Shown: positions 6,764 to 15,512 of the stretch, piece by piece
How the letters are laid out: every line of letters begins with the position of its first letter
How positions within the stretch are numbered: position 1 is the first letter of the stretch
Origin: Planctomycetaceae bacterium
GTDB lineage: Bacteria; Planctomycetota; Planctomycetia; Planctomycetales; Planctomycetaceae
DNA: 64,000 nucleotides
Assembly (NCBI GenBank): GCA_018699955.1
Contig: JABISG010000075.1
Location: 62,001-126,000, forward strand
Reading direction: 5' to 3'
The notes under the pieces: model-generated
The model's database searches: none
The model's input: the letters and a program-made list of their open reading frames with translations, nothing else
What the model was told of the DNA's origin: nothing
Translations under genes and position numbers: made by a program

Positions 6764-8109
6764 ATCGTCTATTCACTGTCGCCCTGTTGGGATTCCTGCT
6801 GTTTTCGTCGGCATCGCTGGGCGCCGCAGAGAAGCCCAACGTTTTGCTCATTCTGGTCGATGACCTCGGCTATGGTGATTTGAGCAGTTACGGTGCGAAG
6901 GATCTTCAGACGCCGCACGTTGATGCCATCGTTCGCGATGGGATGCGGTTCGACGAGTTCTACGCCAACTGTCCCGTCTGTTCGCCGACGCGGGCGGCGC
7001 TGTTGACGGGGCGGTATCAGGAGCTGGTTGGCGTGCCGGGGGTGATTCGCACACACGCCGAAAACAGTTGGGGACATCTCACCGCCGATGCCACACTGCT
7101 GCCGGCCGCGCTGAAGAAGGCGGGATATGCGACGGCGATCGTTGGCAAGTGGCATTTGGGTTTGGAGAAACCGAACCGGCCGAACGATCGAGGCTTCGAT
7201 CACTTTCACGGATACCTCGGCGACATGATGGACGACTATTACAAGCATCGCCGGCACGGCATCAACTACATGCGGTTGAACGAAAAGGAGATCGATCCGA
7301 AGGGACACGCGACCGATCTGTTTACCGAATGGTCCTGCGATTACTTGCGGCGGCAGTCGAAGGGGCAGCCGTTCTTTCTTTACCTCGCTTACAACGCACC
7401 GCACACTCCGATTCAGCCGCCGGTTGAGTGGATTGCGAAAGTCAAGAAACGCGAACCGGGCATTTCGGACAAACGCGCCAAACTCGTCGCGCTCATCGAA
7501 CACATGGATGCGGGCATTGGCAAGGTGATGGCGACACTGCGCGAAACGAAACTGGAAAACAATACGATTGTGGTATTTACTTCAGACAACGGCGGACAGT
7601 TGAGCGTCGGTGCGAACAACGGTCCGCTTCGCGATGGAAAACAGAGCGTGTATGAAGGGGGAATCAAAGTCGCGACGGCGGTCGTTTGGCCGGGCCATAT
7701 CAAGCCGGGAAGTCGAACGGCATTCCGTGCGATGTCGATGGACATCTTCCCCACGTTGTTGGATGCAGCCGATGTCGATATCGCGCACAACATTGAAGGT
7801 GTCAGCTTTCTGCCGACGCTGTTGGGCCGACGGCAAGCGGAGCTACGGACCGACTGGTTTTTCAGCCGTCGTGAAGGGGGAACGCGATATGGCGGCAAAA
7901 CGATTGAAGCGGTTCGCCGCGGCGATTGGAAGCTGCTGCAAAACAGCCCGTTCGCACCGCAGGAATTGTACAACTTGAAAGAGGACCCGCTGGAAGAGAA
8001 CAACCTCGCCAACAAAAACCGCCGCATGTACAACCAGTTGGCGGCGGCGATGCGAAGACAGATTCAGCGCTACGGCGCCGTCCCCTGGCAGGCACCGGAG
8101 AAACCGTAA
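6742..8109 (+). CDS. Secreted arylsulfatase-type sulfatase
   Basis: A 455-residue S1-family sulfatase from GTG 6742. That start is preferred over upstream in-frame codons because GGAGG ends eight bases before it and it yields a normal signal peptide (hydrophobic core FTVALLGFLLFSSASLGAA). The metal site begins with LVDDLGYGD at residues 39-47. The modified Cys80 lies in CSPTRAALLTGRY and would become formylglycine. KWHLG, TSDNGG and the C-terminal LYNLKEDPLEENNLA are all present. The enzyme hydrolyses sulfate esters, probably of marine or plant-like polysaccharides, in the periplasm. It needs a formylglycine-generating enzyme encoded elsewhere. Followed by a large hairpin repeat and a DUF1501 gene, a common planctomycete pairing. 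Confidence 0.9.
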   Translation: MFKSDCLNRLFTVALLGFLLFSSASLGAAEKPNVLLILVDDLGYGDLSSYGAKDLQTPHVDAIVRDGMRFDEFYANCPVCSPTRAALLTGRYQELVGVPGVIRTHAENSWGHLTADATLLPAALKKAGYATAIVGKWHLGLEKPNRPNDRGFDHFHGYLGDMMDDYYKHRRHGINYMRLNEKEIDPKGHATDLFTEWSCDYLRRQSKGQPFFLYLAYNAPHTPIQPPVEWIAKVKKREPGISDKRAKLVALIEHMDAGIGKVMATLRETKLENNTIVVFTSDNGGQLSVGANNGPLRDGKQSVYEGGIKVATAVVWPGHIKPGSRTAFRAMSMDIFPTLLDAADVDIAHNIEGVSFLPTLLGRRQAELRTDWFFSRREGGTRYGGKTIEAVRRGDWKLLQNSPFAPQELYNLKEDPLEENNLANKNRRMYNQLAAAMRRQIQRYGAVPWQAPEKP

Positions 8110-8125
8110 TGGTTGCATCGCGCGA

Positions 8126-8199
8126 CACCAGCCCGCAGCGCAAGCAAGGGTTTTGATGCACAGCCGCCGAAAACCCTTGCTCGCGCGACGGGCTGGTTT
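8126..8199. repeat. Large imperfect hairpin, dispersed repeat family 2, copy 1
   Basis: Arm ACCAGCCCG ... AGCAAGGGTTTT at 8127-8154 pairs with AAAACCCTTGCT ... CGGGCTGGT at 8170-8197. The left arm recurs at 43016-43045 downstream of leuC. It lies in the 239-bp gap between sulfatase and DUF1501 genes. Confidence 0.8.
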
Positions 8200-8348
8200 C
8201 CGTATGTCACGAAAACACGAGTACTGTGGCGGACACCCGATCCCGCCGCAAACTGGTTGCAGAACGGTGCTTGCAGAAGCCGATTTAGTGTAATAAACTA
8301 CAGAACGGATTCGAGTCGGCAGAGTGCACGTACCCGAAGGAAATAGCG

Positions 8349-9854
8349 ATGTTGCGGATTTTAAGCTCTCCCAAGCGGCTTTGCACCGGTTTAACGCGGC
8401 GTGATTTTTTGAACGTCGGTGGAACCGGTCTGTGCGGTTTGGGGTTGAGCGACCTGCTCGCGGCCCAATCGTCGGCCGCAACGGCCCCCGAAGGAGATTT
8501 GTCCGCAAGCTTTGGCAAGGCCAAACGCTGCATCATTCTGTTTCTGTATGGGTCGCCCAGCCAGTTAGAGACCTTCGACATGAAGCCGAAGGCTCCGCTG
8601 GAAATTCGCGGCACGATGAAGCCGATTGCTTCGTCGTTGCCGGGGCTGGATGTTTGCGAAGGTCTGCCGGAAATGGCGAAGGTGATGGATCGCACGACGG
8701 TTGTGCGTTCGGTCACTCACGCATATCCAATTCATGGAGTCGCCTATGCGATGACGGGCATTCCCGCGATCAATGTGGCGATGGAATTGAACCCGCGCGA
8801 TCCGGGACATCAACCGTGGTTTGGTTCGGTCGTTGAATATCTCGACCGCAAGCGGCGCGGGCTGCACGAGTTCCCGCAGAATGTTGCCTTGCCGTTCCCC
8901 TTCAGCAGCCAGCGAAGCGACCAGCCGTTTCGTGCCGGTCCGTATGGCGCGTTTCTGGGGTCGGCAAACAATCCGCTCTGGACGGAGTTCATCGGCGAAG
9001 GCACAAAGACGATAACAAAGTCGAGGGCGGCAGGCGAGTTTTCATTCACCGGACCGGAACCGTATCTGGGCTGCACGCAGGATAGCCATTTCCGAATTGC
9101 ATCAACCAGCAAGTTGCCCGATTTCACGCTCGACCGTTTGAACCGTCGCCGTTCGCTGCTGCAGCAGTTCGACCAATCGCGACAATTTCTGGAGCAATCG
9201 CGCGCGGGGAATTCATTGTCGAAGTTCCAACAGATGGCGTTTTCGCTTTTGAGTTCTCCCAAGGTGGCCGAAGCGCTCGACGTTCGCCGCGAACCGCAAA
9301 GTACGCGGGAACTTTACGGGATGACGTTGTATGGTCAGGGTTGTTTGGCCGCCCGCCGCATGATTGAAGCGGGAACAAAGTTGGCGACGGTGTTTTGGGA
9401 CGAATACGGATTAGCGGGCGACGCCTGGGACACGCACGTCGGTCATTATCCGCGCATGAAAGATCAGTTGATGCCCGGGTTCGACAAAGCGTACTCCGGT
9501 TTGATTCTCGATTTGGAACGGCGCGGAATGCTGGATGACACGCTCGTCGTCTGCCTCAGCGAACATGGCCGCACTCCCAAACTCAACAACGCCGAAGGGG
9601 GCGGTCGCGATCACTGGGCGCGAGCCTATTCGGCGCTGTTCGCTGGCGGCGGCATTGCCCGCGGCAGAGTGGTCGGCGCGTCTGACAAACACGCCAGCGA
9701 TGTGGCCGAGCGTCCGATCTCGCCGAAGGCTCTGTTGGCGACGATGTATCACTTGCTGGGCATCGATCCGGAGGCACGTCTTCCGGACACGTCCGGCCGT
9801 ACCGTGCCACTGGTTCCCGAGGGAACCGAAGTTATCCCGGAATTGCTCGCCTGA
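8349..9854 (+). CDS. DUF1501 family Tat-exported protein
   Basis: A 501-residue protein with a twin-arginine leader TRRDFLNVGG at residues 16-25 followed by a hydrophobic stretch. It has the DUF1501 landmarks ILFLYGSPSQLETFDMKPKAP, DRTTVVRSVTH, ARRMIEAGTKL, WDTHVGHYPRMK, EHGRTPKLNNAEGGGRDHW, and a C-terminal TMYHLLGIDPEARLPD. The fold is alkaline-phosphatase or sulfatase-like, but no activity is established for the family. In planctomycetes these proteins are abundant and often adjoin sulfatases or cytochrome-like proteins; here the sulfatase at 6742-8109 is upstream on the same strand. Location is periplasmic. Confidence 0.88.
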   Translation: MLRILSSPKRLCTGLTRRDFLNVGGTGLCGLGLSDLLAAQSSAATAPEGDLSASFGKAKRCIILFLYGSPSQLETFDMKPKAPLEIRGTMKPIASSLPGLDVCEGLPEMAKVMDRTTVVRSVTHAYPIHGVAYAMTGIPAINVAMELNPRDPGHQPWFGSVVEYLDRKRRGLHEFPQNVALPFPFSSQRSDQPFRAGPYGAFLGSANNPLWTEFIGEGTKTITKSRAAGEFSFTGPEPYLGCTQDSHFRIASTSKLPDFTLDRLNRRRSLLQQFDQSRQFLEQSRAGNSLSKFQQMAFSLLSSPKVAEALDVRREPQSTRELYGMTLYGQGCLAARRMIEAGTKLATVFWDEYGLAGDAWDTHVGHYPRMKDQLMPGFDKAYSGLILDLERRGMLDDTLVVCLSEHGRTPKLNNAEGGGRDHWARAYSALFAGGGIARGRVVGASDKHASDVAERPISPKALLATMYHLLGIDPEARLPDTSGRTVPLVPEGTEVIPELLA

Positions 9855-10039
9855 TTCGTGAGCCACACTTCGCCGCGCGGGGCGTTGCCCCGCCGCTAGG
9901 CAGCGACGCCGACCGCATATGCTGGTTGCGCGTGTCGCTCGCGATCTTTGGCGCGGGGTGATATTCTCGGCGTAACATCATCATCGAATGCGACGATTTC
10001 AGCCTCCCTGCGTCTAACCTTCCACGGAGATTCACGACT

Positions 10040-10867
10040 ATGAAATTCGGTATTTGCCAAGAAATGTTCGTCGACTGGGAGTGGGAACGGCAATGTCGGC
10101 TAATTGCGGAGATTGGGTACACCGGCATCGAATTGGCCCCGTTTACGCTGGGTGACCGCATCACCGACGTTCCCACCGAGCGACGGGAGACGATGCGAAA
10201 ACAGGCAGAAGACCACGGATTGACGGTTTTCGGGCTACATTGGCTGCTGGCCAAGACCGAAGGGCTGCACCTGACAACGGCCGATGCTGCTGTGCGGAAG
10301 GCGACCGCCGGGTATCTGGTGGACCTGGGACACGCGTGTGCCGATTTTGGAGGCGATCTGATGGTCTTCGGATCTCCGTTTCAGCGCAACGTAGAACCGG
10401 GCATGTCGCGCGAGCAGGCGTATGAAAATGCGGCGGAAGTGTTTCGCGCCGCGCTGCCTGCATTTGCGGAACGGGGCGTCTGCATTTGCATGGAACCGCT
10501 GACGACGAAGGAAACTGATTTCGTCAACACGTGTGCCGACGCGATGGAACTGATTGCGATGACCGACGAACCCAACATTCGTCTTCATCAGGATGTGAAA
10601 GCAATGTTGGGCGCAGAAAGCGATTCGATTCCAACGTTGATCGAGCGTCACGCAAAGGACGTCGGACACTTTCATGTGAACGACACAAACCTGCTTGGTC
10701 CCGGCATGGGCGAGACCGACTACGCGCCAATTTTTGATGCGCTGCTCAAGACAAATTACGAAGGCTGGGTTTCGGTTGAAGTGTTCGATTACGAACCTGG
10801 CGCCGAAAACATTGCGCGCAAAAGTTTCGAATACATGCAGAGCGTGTTAGCGAAAGTTGGTGCGTAA
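10040..10867 (+). CDS. Sugar phosphate isomerase/epimerase family TIM-barrel protein
   Basis: A 275-residue AP-endonuclease-2/xylose-isomerase-like TIM barrel. Typical elements are IAEIGYTGIELAPF near residues 22-35, LHWLL, CADFGGDLMVFGSP near residue 105, the metal-ligand Glu in CICMEPLTTKETDF near residue 150, and RLHQDVKAML and VGHFHVNDTN near residues 180-215, ending GWVSVEVFDYEPG. Members isomerise or epimerise sugars and cyclitols with a divalent metal; the substrate is not evident. No signal peptide, so cytoplasmic. Stands between a DUF1501 gene and an AT-rich intergenic region. Confidence 0.85.
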   Translation: MKFGICQEMFVDWEWERQCRLIAEIGYTGIELAPFTLGDRITDVPTERRETMRKQAEDHGLTVFGLHWLLAKTEGLHLTTADAAVRKATAGYLVDLGHACADFGGDLMVFGSPFQRNVEPGMSREQAYENAAEVFRAALPAFAERGVCICMEPLTTKETDFVNTCADAMELIAMTDEPNIRLHQDVKAMLGAESDSIPTLIERHAKDVGHFHVNDTNLLGPGMGETDYAPIFDALLKTNYEGWVSVEVFDYEPGAENIARKSFEYMQSVLAKVGA

Positions 10868-11445
10868 ATGATTGCGGCGCGCAAAAAAACAAAAAAAACT
10901 CAACGACGTTTTCGCAGCGCACGCTTTCGTTTTACGTTTGTTTTTTTGCAGCGAGCGCAATCGCGCAAGCGTAATACAATGTTGCATGCGTTAACGAACG
11001 TTGTTCGCAAACCCCTTGTTTTTTCGAGCGAAACGCGTCTGCTTCACGTGCGCGTTGTATGAACAAGACTAGCGCACGTTGTTTGATTCGCGCGATGCGT
11101 TGGTATGCGCAATGCATTTCACGCTGCGCCCGTCGTTCCGACAGCGCGCTCGAACTGTCGAAACAGACTGGACTTGGGTTGCACAATTACGCAGAAGTTC
11201 TACGATGTCCGCAACTACCGAACGTCCTTGCACGAGAAGAGGTGACAAACAAAAAGTGACGACAATGAATCTCATTGGAAGCATTTGCGTTTGTGTTTTT
11301 TTTCGGGTGAGTGACCGACGGCCGCCTTTCATGGTTGAGAGGTTGGACTGATCCAAGTTGGTGGTTTGTTTTGCCGATAAATACAGCCCGGTGCCAGCGG
11401 TAAGACGACCATTCAATCCTTTGGCTCTGTAAGGAGGATTTTACG
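10868..11445. other. 578-bp AT-rich intergenic region upstream of the H1-like gene
   Basis: Rich in poly-A/T and CGC/GCG-containing words, unlike its surroundings. It begins with a perfect 13-bp inverted repeat, then many near-repeats built from GCGC, TGCG and ACGTT. No frame has a ribosome site or a recognisable product. It probably holds the terminator of the upstream isomerase gene and the promoter and leader of the H1-like gene; a non-coding RNA is possible but not shown. Confidence 0.45.
10881..10949. terminator. Inverted repeat, candidate bidirectional terminator
   Basis: GCAAAAAAACAAA at 10881-10893 is exactly complementary to TTTGTTTTTTTGC at 10937-10949. The long 43-base loop and AT-only stem make it weaker than a classic terminator, but it lies 14 bases after the isomerase stop codon and ends in a T run. 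Confidence 0.4.
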
Positions 11446-11703
11446 GTGGCCACGAAGAAGAAGAAGGCAGTGAAGAAGAAGGCAGCCAAGAGAAAGGCAG
11501 CCCCGAAGAAGAAGGCAGCCAAGAAGAAGAAGGCTGCGAAGAAGAAGACCGTGAAGAAGAAGGCAGCCAAAAAGAAGCCGGCCAAAAAGAAGGCCAAGAA
11601 AAAGGCGGCCAAAAAGAAGACCGTGAAGAAGAAGGCAGCCAAGAAGAAGACGGCCAAGAAAAAGGCCAAAAAGAAGACTGCCAAAAAGAAGAAGAAGCGG
11701 TAA
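11446..11703 (+). CDS. Lys/Ala-rich histone H1-like DNA-binding protein
   Basis: An 85-residue protein made almost entirely of Lys, Ala, Pro, Thr and Val in KKKAAKKK-type repeats, like the C-terminal tail of histone H1 and bacterial Hc1-like proteins. It has no globular domain. The GTG start follows a strong AAGGAGG at 11431-11437. It would bind DNA non-specifically and help compact the nucleoid, a trait in keeping with the condensed nucleoids of planctomycetes. The coding DNA is a near-repeat of AAGAAG and GCC units, so slippage-driven length change is likely. A strong terminator follows. Confidence 0.85.
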   Translation: MATKKKKAVKKKAAKRKAAPKKKAAKKKKAAKKKTVKKKAAKKKPAKKKAKKKAAKKKTVKKKAAKKKTAKKKAKKKTAKKKKKR

Positions 11704-11750
11704 CAGCTCTACCGTTCTTCTACGGTCTGAAGACACCTGCCACAACGAGT

Positions 11751-11788
11751 AAGAAGCGGTCGTGCAATCACGGCCGCTTCTTCTATTT
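11751..11788 (+). terminator. Rho-independent terminator after the H1-like gene
   Basis: AAGAAGCGGTCGTG pairs with CACGGCCGCTTCTT across a CAAT loop (one G-U), followed by CTATTTCT. It is also placed to terminate transcription from the right. Confidence 0.8.
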
Positions 11789-11823
11789 CTGCCGCACGAA
11801 CCGGGCTTTTTGCGATGCTCGGC

Positions 11824-12513
11824 CTATTCAGCCGAGCCGGCCTCATTCTCGCCTTGAAGTTGGCAGAGGGCGTTCTGGGCGGCATTCTGTTCGGCCGCCT
11901 TCTTGTTTGGCCCCCATGCCGCCGGGAAGGAGTCGGAGCCGATGATGGCCGTCACCTGGAAACACTTTGAGTGATCCGGCCCCTTTTCGTCGAGGATGCG
12001 GTAAACCGGCGTCACGCCCGACATCTTCTGTGCAAGTTGTTGCAGCAGGCTCTTGAAGTTGGTGATGTGGTCGCTTTGGGTGACTCGCTCAACTTCCGGC
12101 GCGATGAGCCGCTCGATGACTGTACGAGCCGCCTCTAACCCGCCATCCAAATAGACGCCGGCAATAAGCGATTCGAGTACTGCGGCCTGGATGGAACTGG
12201 GCATACGCCCGGATGAGTTGACCCCCTTGCCGACGATCAGGTGTTGGTCGAACCCCATGTTCGCAGCAATCTGGGCGCAGGTGTGGCGACTAACCAACAT
12301 CGACTTCAACCGCGTCAATTCCCCTTCGGCGTGTTGAGGAAACTGCCGGAACAACAGTTCGCAAACAACCAGACCGAGAACAGCGTCGCCGAGAAATTCG
12401 AGACGTTCATTCGATGCCAGTCGCGTCGAAGCGACCGAGGCATGCGTCAGGCATTGCTCTAACAACTGAGGGTTGTTGAACTCGTATTGCAGCAATGCTT
12501 CGCAGTCGTGCAT
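11824..12513 (-). CDS. rnc: Ribonuclease III
   Basis: A 229-residue endonuclease for double-stranded RNA, acting in rRNA and mRNA processing. The catalytic signature [16 protein letters not shown] is at about residues 34-49, followed by the helical endonuclease domain with [14 protein letters not shown] and the second acidic cluster at [15 protein letters not shown]. The C-terminal dsRNA-binding domain spans about residues 150-225 ([36 protein letters not shown]). Length is typical for the family. It stands alone on the minus strand with its terminator region shared with the convergent H1-like gene. Confidence 0.95.
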   Translation of the reverse strand: MHDCEALLQYEFNNPQLLEQCLTHASVASTRLASNERLEFLGDAVLGLVVCELLFRQFPQHAEGELTRLKSMLVSRHTCAQIAANMGFDQHLIVGKGVNSSGRMPSSIQAAVLESLIAGVYLDGGLEAARTVIERLIAPEVERVTQSDHITNFKSLLQQLAQKMSGVTPVYRILDEKGPDHSKCFQVTAIIGSDSFPAAWGPNKKAAEQNAAQNALCQLQGENEAGSAE

Positions 12514-12683
12514 TTGTCTTCCGACGATCGCAGGGACGAGTTGATCCAGTTCGGTTATCGCCGACAGGCGGTCGATTTCCCGATCTGGCGAATTCTCAGT
12601 AGTTCGATTCTCGCTTCAACCATTAGACAATAATGGGATCGAGCAGTCGAGGCGAGCCGGTCTCTGCCGAATGAATCGCTGCA

Positions 12684-13646
12684 TCAGCGGTTCCCGTCAC
12701 CGTTGGGATGTGACGTGATTTCTGCAGCCTGCTTCTCTGCGGTGAGCCGGATTCGTTGAGGTTCGTCTTGCGTTTGGCCGTTCCACAAGTGTGCCGTGTT
12801 CAGCGATGCCAGATAACTGAGAACCCGCGAGGAAACGTACGGGTCGGCCTTCGCTAGGCGATCACTCAACGGTTCGGGTGATGTGGAATGCTGCAGATCG
12901 GCAAGGTAGCTCAGCAGGGCTTCTCGGGTCTCCGGTGTTGTGTGCAGCATGTAATGCACCCACGACCAACTTTCCTGGTAATCGATGCGCTGCATTTGTG
13001 AAAACTCATCGAGGCGTTCGAGCCGTTTCATGTTGGGACGCCAACCGTTGGCCAGCGAAGCGGAAAGCCGTTGGGCATACTCGGTGTTTACCGTTCCCGG
13101 ATTCGGTCCCACGACCTCAAAGTATTCGGCCAGTCCCTCGTCGATCCACAACGGCACGGTCTTCAGACAAGCATGCAGCAGGCCGTGCGTGTACTCGTGC
13201 CTGAGGTCCTCTTGAATCCGGTCTCCCCAGTATGTGTAGACGGCCAATTCGCGGGGCGTGCCGACAAAGTAGGCGCGCCGTCTGGGCAAGCCGGGATAGG
13301 CGGTGTCGAGAAACTTTTGGTACTCGCCCTCTGTGCTGAAGAGATAGACGACCACCTCTTCCTTTTGCTTCGGCAACGCGAGTGTTCTTGCGACCTGACC
13401 GCGCAGCGCAATCAAGTCTTGAATCAGCGGGTGCTCTTTGTCGAGTTTGAAATCGCTGAGTACGAGCAACTGCTCAGCGCGGATTGAATGCTGCGTGGGT
13501 CTCGCGATGGGCCGCTGAGGTGTTTGGCAGCCCGCGCACAATGCGAACGTAACCATCCACATCGCGAGCCACACATTCCGCGTGACTGTGCTGCATGAGC
13601 AAAACCAAGTTGCCTTTCCCGTTTGCCGGGCAGGATGTGTTCGCAT
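12684..13646 (-). CDS. DUF1570-like lipoprotein with HExxH-type metallopeptidase motif
   Basis: A 320-residue predicted lipoprotein. The start at 13646 is supported by AGGAAAG just upstream and avoids overlap with the kinase gene ending at 13655; the open frame extends further. The signal VWLAMWMVTFALCAGC gives a lipobox Cys. The motif LRHEYTHGLLHACL followed by PLWIDEGLAEYFEVVG is the gluzincin pattern HExxH with a downstream Glu, as in planctomycete DUF1570 proteins. A metal-dependent peptidase in the periplasm is inferred from the motif. Substrate is unknown. It is downstream of, and probably co-transcribed with, the tandem kinase gene. Confidence 0.72.
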   Translation of the reverse strand: MRTHPARQTGKATWFCSCSTVTRNVWLAMWMVTFALCAGCQTPQRPIARPTQHSIRAEQLLVLSDFKLDKEHPLIQDLIALRGQVARTLALPKQKEEVVVYLFSTEGEYQKFLDTAYPGLPRRRAYFVGTPRELAVYTYWGDRIQEDLRHEYTHGLLHACLKTVPLWIDEGLAEYFEVVGPNPGTVNTEYAQRLSASLANGWRPNMKRLERLDEFSQMQRIDYQESWSWVHYMLHTTPETREALLSYLADLQHSTSPEPLSDRLAKADPYVSSRVLSYLASLNTAHLWNGQTQDEPQRIRLTAEKQAAEITSHPNGDGNR

Positions 13647-13654
13647 GGGCTTTC

Positions 13655-15427
13655 CTATGCCGACTTGCTCAATTGTGTGTGCTCGATGGAGTTGTCCGAT
13701 TTGACGCAATCAGTGCTTGGCCGCCGATCATCACGTTGCATTGACAATAATCCCGTGACACCGCGCTGAACCGTTCGCCACGTTGTCTTCCAGTCGGCGA
13801 CATGGCGGTCTGCCAGGAATCGTTTAAGAAAGCGGAGAAAATGTGTCAGCCGAACGCTGCTGTGGGAACTTAGGCTGGCGGCTGGTTCCGTCAACATACC
13901 GGCAACGTGACGGGGTCCTGGCCGATGCAACCGCTGCACATTCTGAGGCGAGGCGAACCGCAATCGTTGGCCGGGTTGGTTGCGATCGACGAGAATCGAT
14001 GCAGCGCCCAGCGACTTGTAGTCAAATCCCTCGGCGTGCATGTGCCGCAATTCCTGGGCAAGCTGAATTGCGATCTGCGACAACTGGCGGTCGCGCAGCG
14101 ATACTTCCACATCCGCAACGGCATCCTGTAGAAATTCATCAAGCGAGACGGCGTTGGGAATGTTCTCGGTCAAGAAGTACTGCCGTGACTTGTTGCCGCA
14201 CTCTCTTTCAACGATCGCAAGCGGGCGTGGCGTGGGGATGTTGCGGCGGAGGCAGGCATGCCCCATTTCCCACGCGCGGCGGACTTCAGAATGTGTTCCC
14301 AGCACTTGTTGCCAACGACTTTGGATTGGTCGTTCGACAAACTGCGCGCGGCACGCAATTTGATCGGCACCGCGATTCAGCGTTATGATCTTCGTTTGTT
14401 CTTGGTTCGTGTCGCGCGACCGTTCACGCAAATCAAATCCCAACACTGCATCCGGTTCGTCGCGAATCGAAAGCAGTTGCTTGCGGCCGAGAATTGTGAG
14501 TCCACGGCAGCGAACGGTGTCGGCGTCGGCGATAATCAGACGGCGATTGCCGTCCGACCATTTGCGATCGCGTTTGTGATGAATGCGAATCAAGTCGCGC
14601 CGACAATATTCAGCGATGCGGTTCGCGACGGATCGGGCCGATAACGACACCAGATGTGCGGGCGCAATCACGGTCGTATTGGCTGGCGACAGCAGGGCGC
14701 TCCAATAGCTGCGAAAAAAACGGACGCAGTCAATTTCGGTCAAACCGTGAACCAACGCCGGATTCAGCAGCGCGAGGTTCCGTTCGATGTGCGGCAAGGT
14801 GAGGCGGCGGCAAGTGGTGACGGCGTGCAAGTCGATCAGCCAGAGTTGCAGCGAGTCGTCTGGTGCGAGTCGCACCAAGATGTTCTCCGCATGCAGATCG
14901 CGATGAATAATCCGGTCGCGATGCAGTGCGGCGACCAGACGTCCGAGGGACTCCGTCAGGTTACGACGAACAACCTGACGCCGCGCTGCCGGGAGTTGTT
15001 GCAATCGATTCGCTACGAAGGCATCGAGTGGCTCTGAATCTTCGATCGCCCGACAAGCGAGGAAGCTATCGAACACCAGTCCGCGGCGAATCGTGCGGCC
15101 GACGGCAACCGTTTCGATGGTCGAAATGCCGGCGGCTGCAACCCACTGGGCAGCTCTCCATTCCAGGATGGCTCGCGGCGGGCGGACGACGTTTTGCAGG
15201 ACCGCTTTCCAGTCGCCCACGCGATAGTGTTTCAGGTAGAAGCAACCGGACGGAAGATTCAGGCGATAAACGGTGCGGTGAGGGCCGGTCTTCACCGTTT
15301 CGAGCCATCCCGCCCGCTGCCATTCTCCGAGCCGGAAACCATCCCCGACGAGGAGTTGTTCAGCCACTTCCGGCTGCACAAACCAGCGTGTGTCTCCATG
15401 CGAAGTTGTCTTCGTCAACTGATGCAT
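13655..15427 (-). CDS. Tandem Kdo/WaaP-type lipopolysaccharide kinase-like protein
   Basis: Product of 590 residues from ATG 15427; a TTG at 15505 would add 26 residues but has no better ribosome site. The first half is a WaaP/RIO-like kinase with YLKHYR (ATP-anchoring Lys), the catalytic loop HRDLHAENILV and LIDLHAV for DFG. The second half repeats the fold more loosely: CRAQFVERPIQSRW, ALRR-type stretches, and a loop reading HAEGFDYKSLGAASILV in which the catalytic Asp is not where expected. So it is a kinase plus a degenerate pseudokinase. LPS kinases phosphorylate core heptose or Kdo at the inner membrane. It is downstream of fmt. Confidence 0.72.
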   Translation of the reverse strand: MHQLTKTTSHGDTRWFVQPEVAEQLLVGDGFRLGEWQRAGWLETVKTGPHRTVYRLNLPSGCFYLKHYRVGDWKAVLQNVVRPPRAILEWRAAQWVAAAGISTIETVAVGRTIRRGLVFDSFLACRAIEDSEPLDAFVANRLQQLPAARRQVVRRNLTESLGRLVAALHRDRIIHRDLHAENILVRLAPDDSLQLWLIDLHAVTTCRRLTLPHIERNLALLNPALVHGLTEIDCVRFFRSYWSALLSPANTTVIAPAHLVSLSARSVANRIAEYCRRDLIRIHHKRDRKWSDGNRRLIIADADTVRCRGLTILGRKQLLSIRDEPDAVLGFDLRERSRDTNQEQTKIITLNRGADQIACRAQFVERPIQSRWQQVLGTHSEVRRAWEMGHACLRRNIPTPRPLAIVERECGNKSRQYFLTENIPNAVSLDEFLQDAVADVEVSLRDRQLSQIAIQLAQELRHMHAEGFDYKSLGAASILVDRNQPGQRLRFASPQNVQRLHRPGPRHVAGMLTEPAASLSSHSSVRLTHFLRFLKRFLADRHVADWKTTWRTVQRGVTGLLSMQRDDRRPSTDCVKSDNSIEHTQLSKSA

Positions 15428-15512
15428 CGTGGCGTGCGCGCAGGCTCGGGGCAAAGGAAAGGAACAACGGGCGGGAATGTTCCCAAAAATGGGGAAATGG
15501 GGCAAGACGCGA

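Noticed and set aside
6769..7503. 244-codon minus-strand frame inside the first sulfatase gene
   Set aside because: It lies wholly within a clear sulfatase reading frame, has no ribosome site and no recognisable domain.
11187..11684. Long Leu/Phe-rich open frame opposite the H1-like gene
   Set aside because: It is the complement of AAG/GCC repeats, giving TTC/CTT codons; the composition comes from the repeat, and the plus-strand gene has the ribosome site and terminator.
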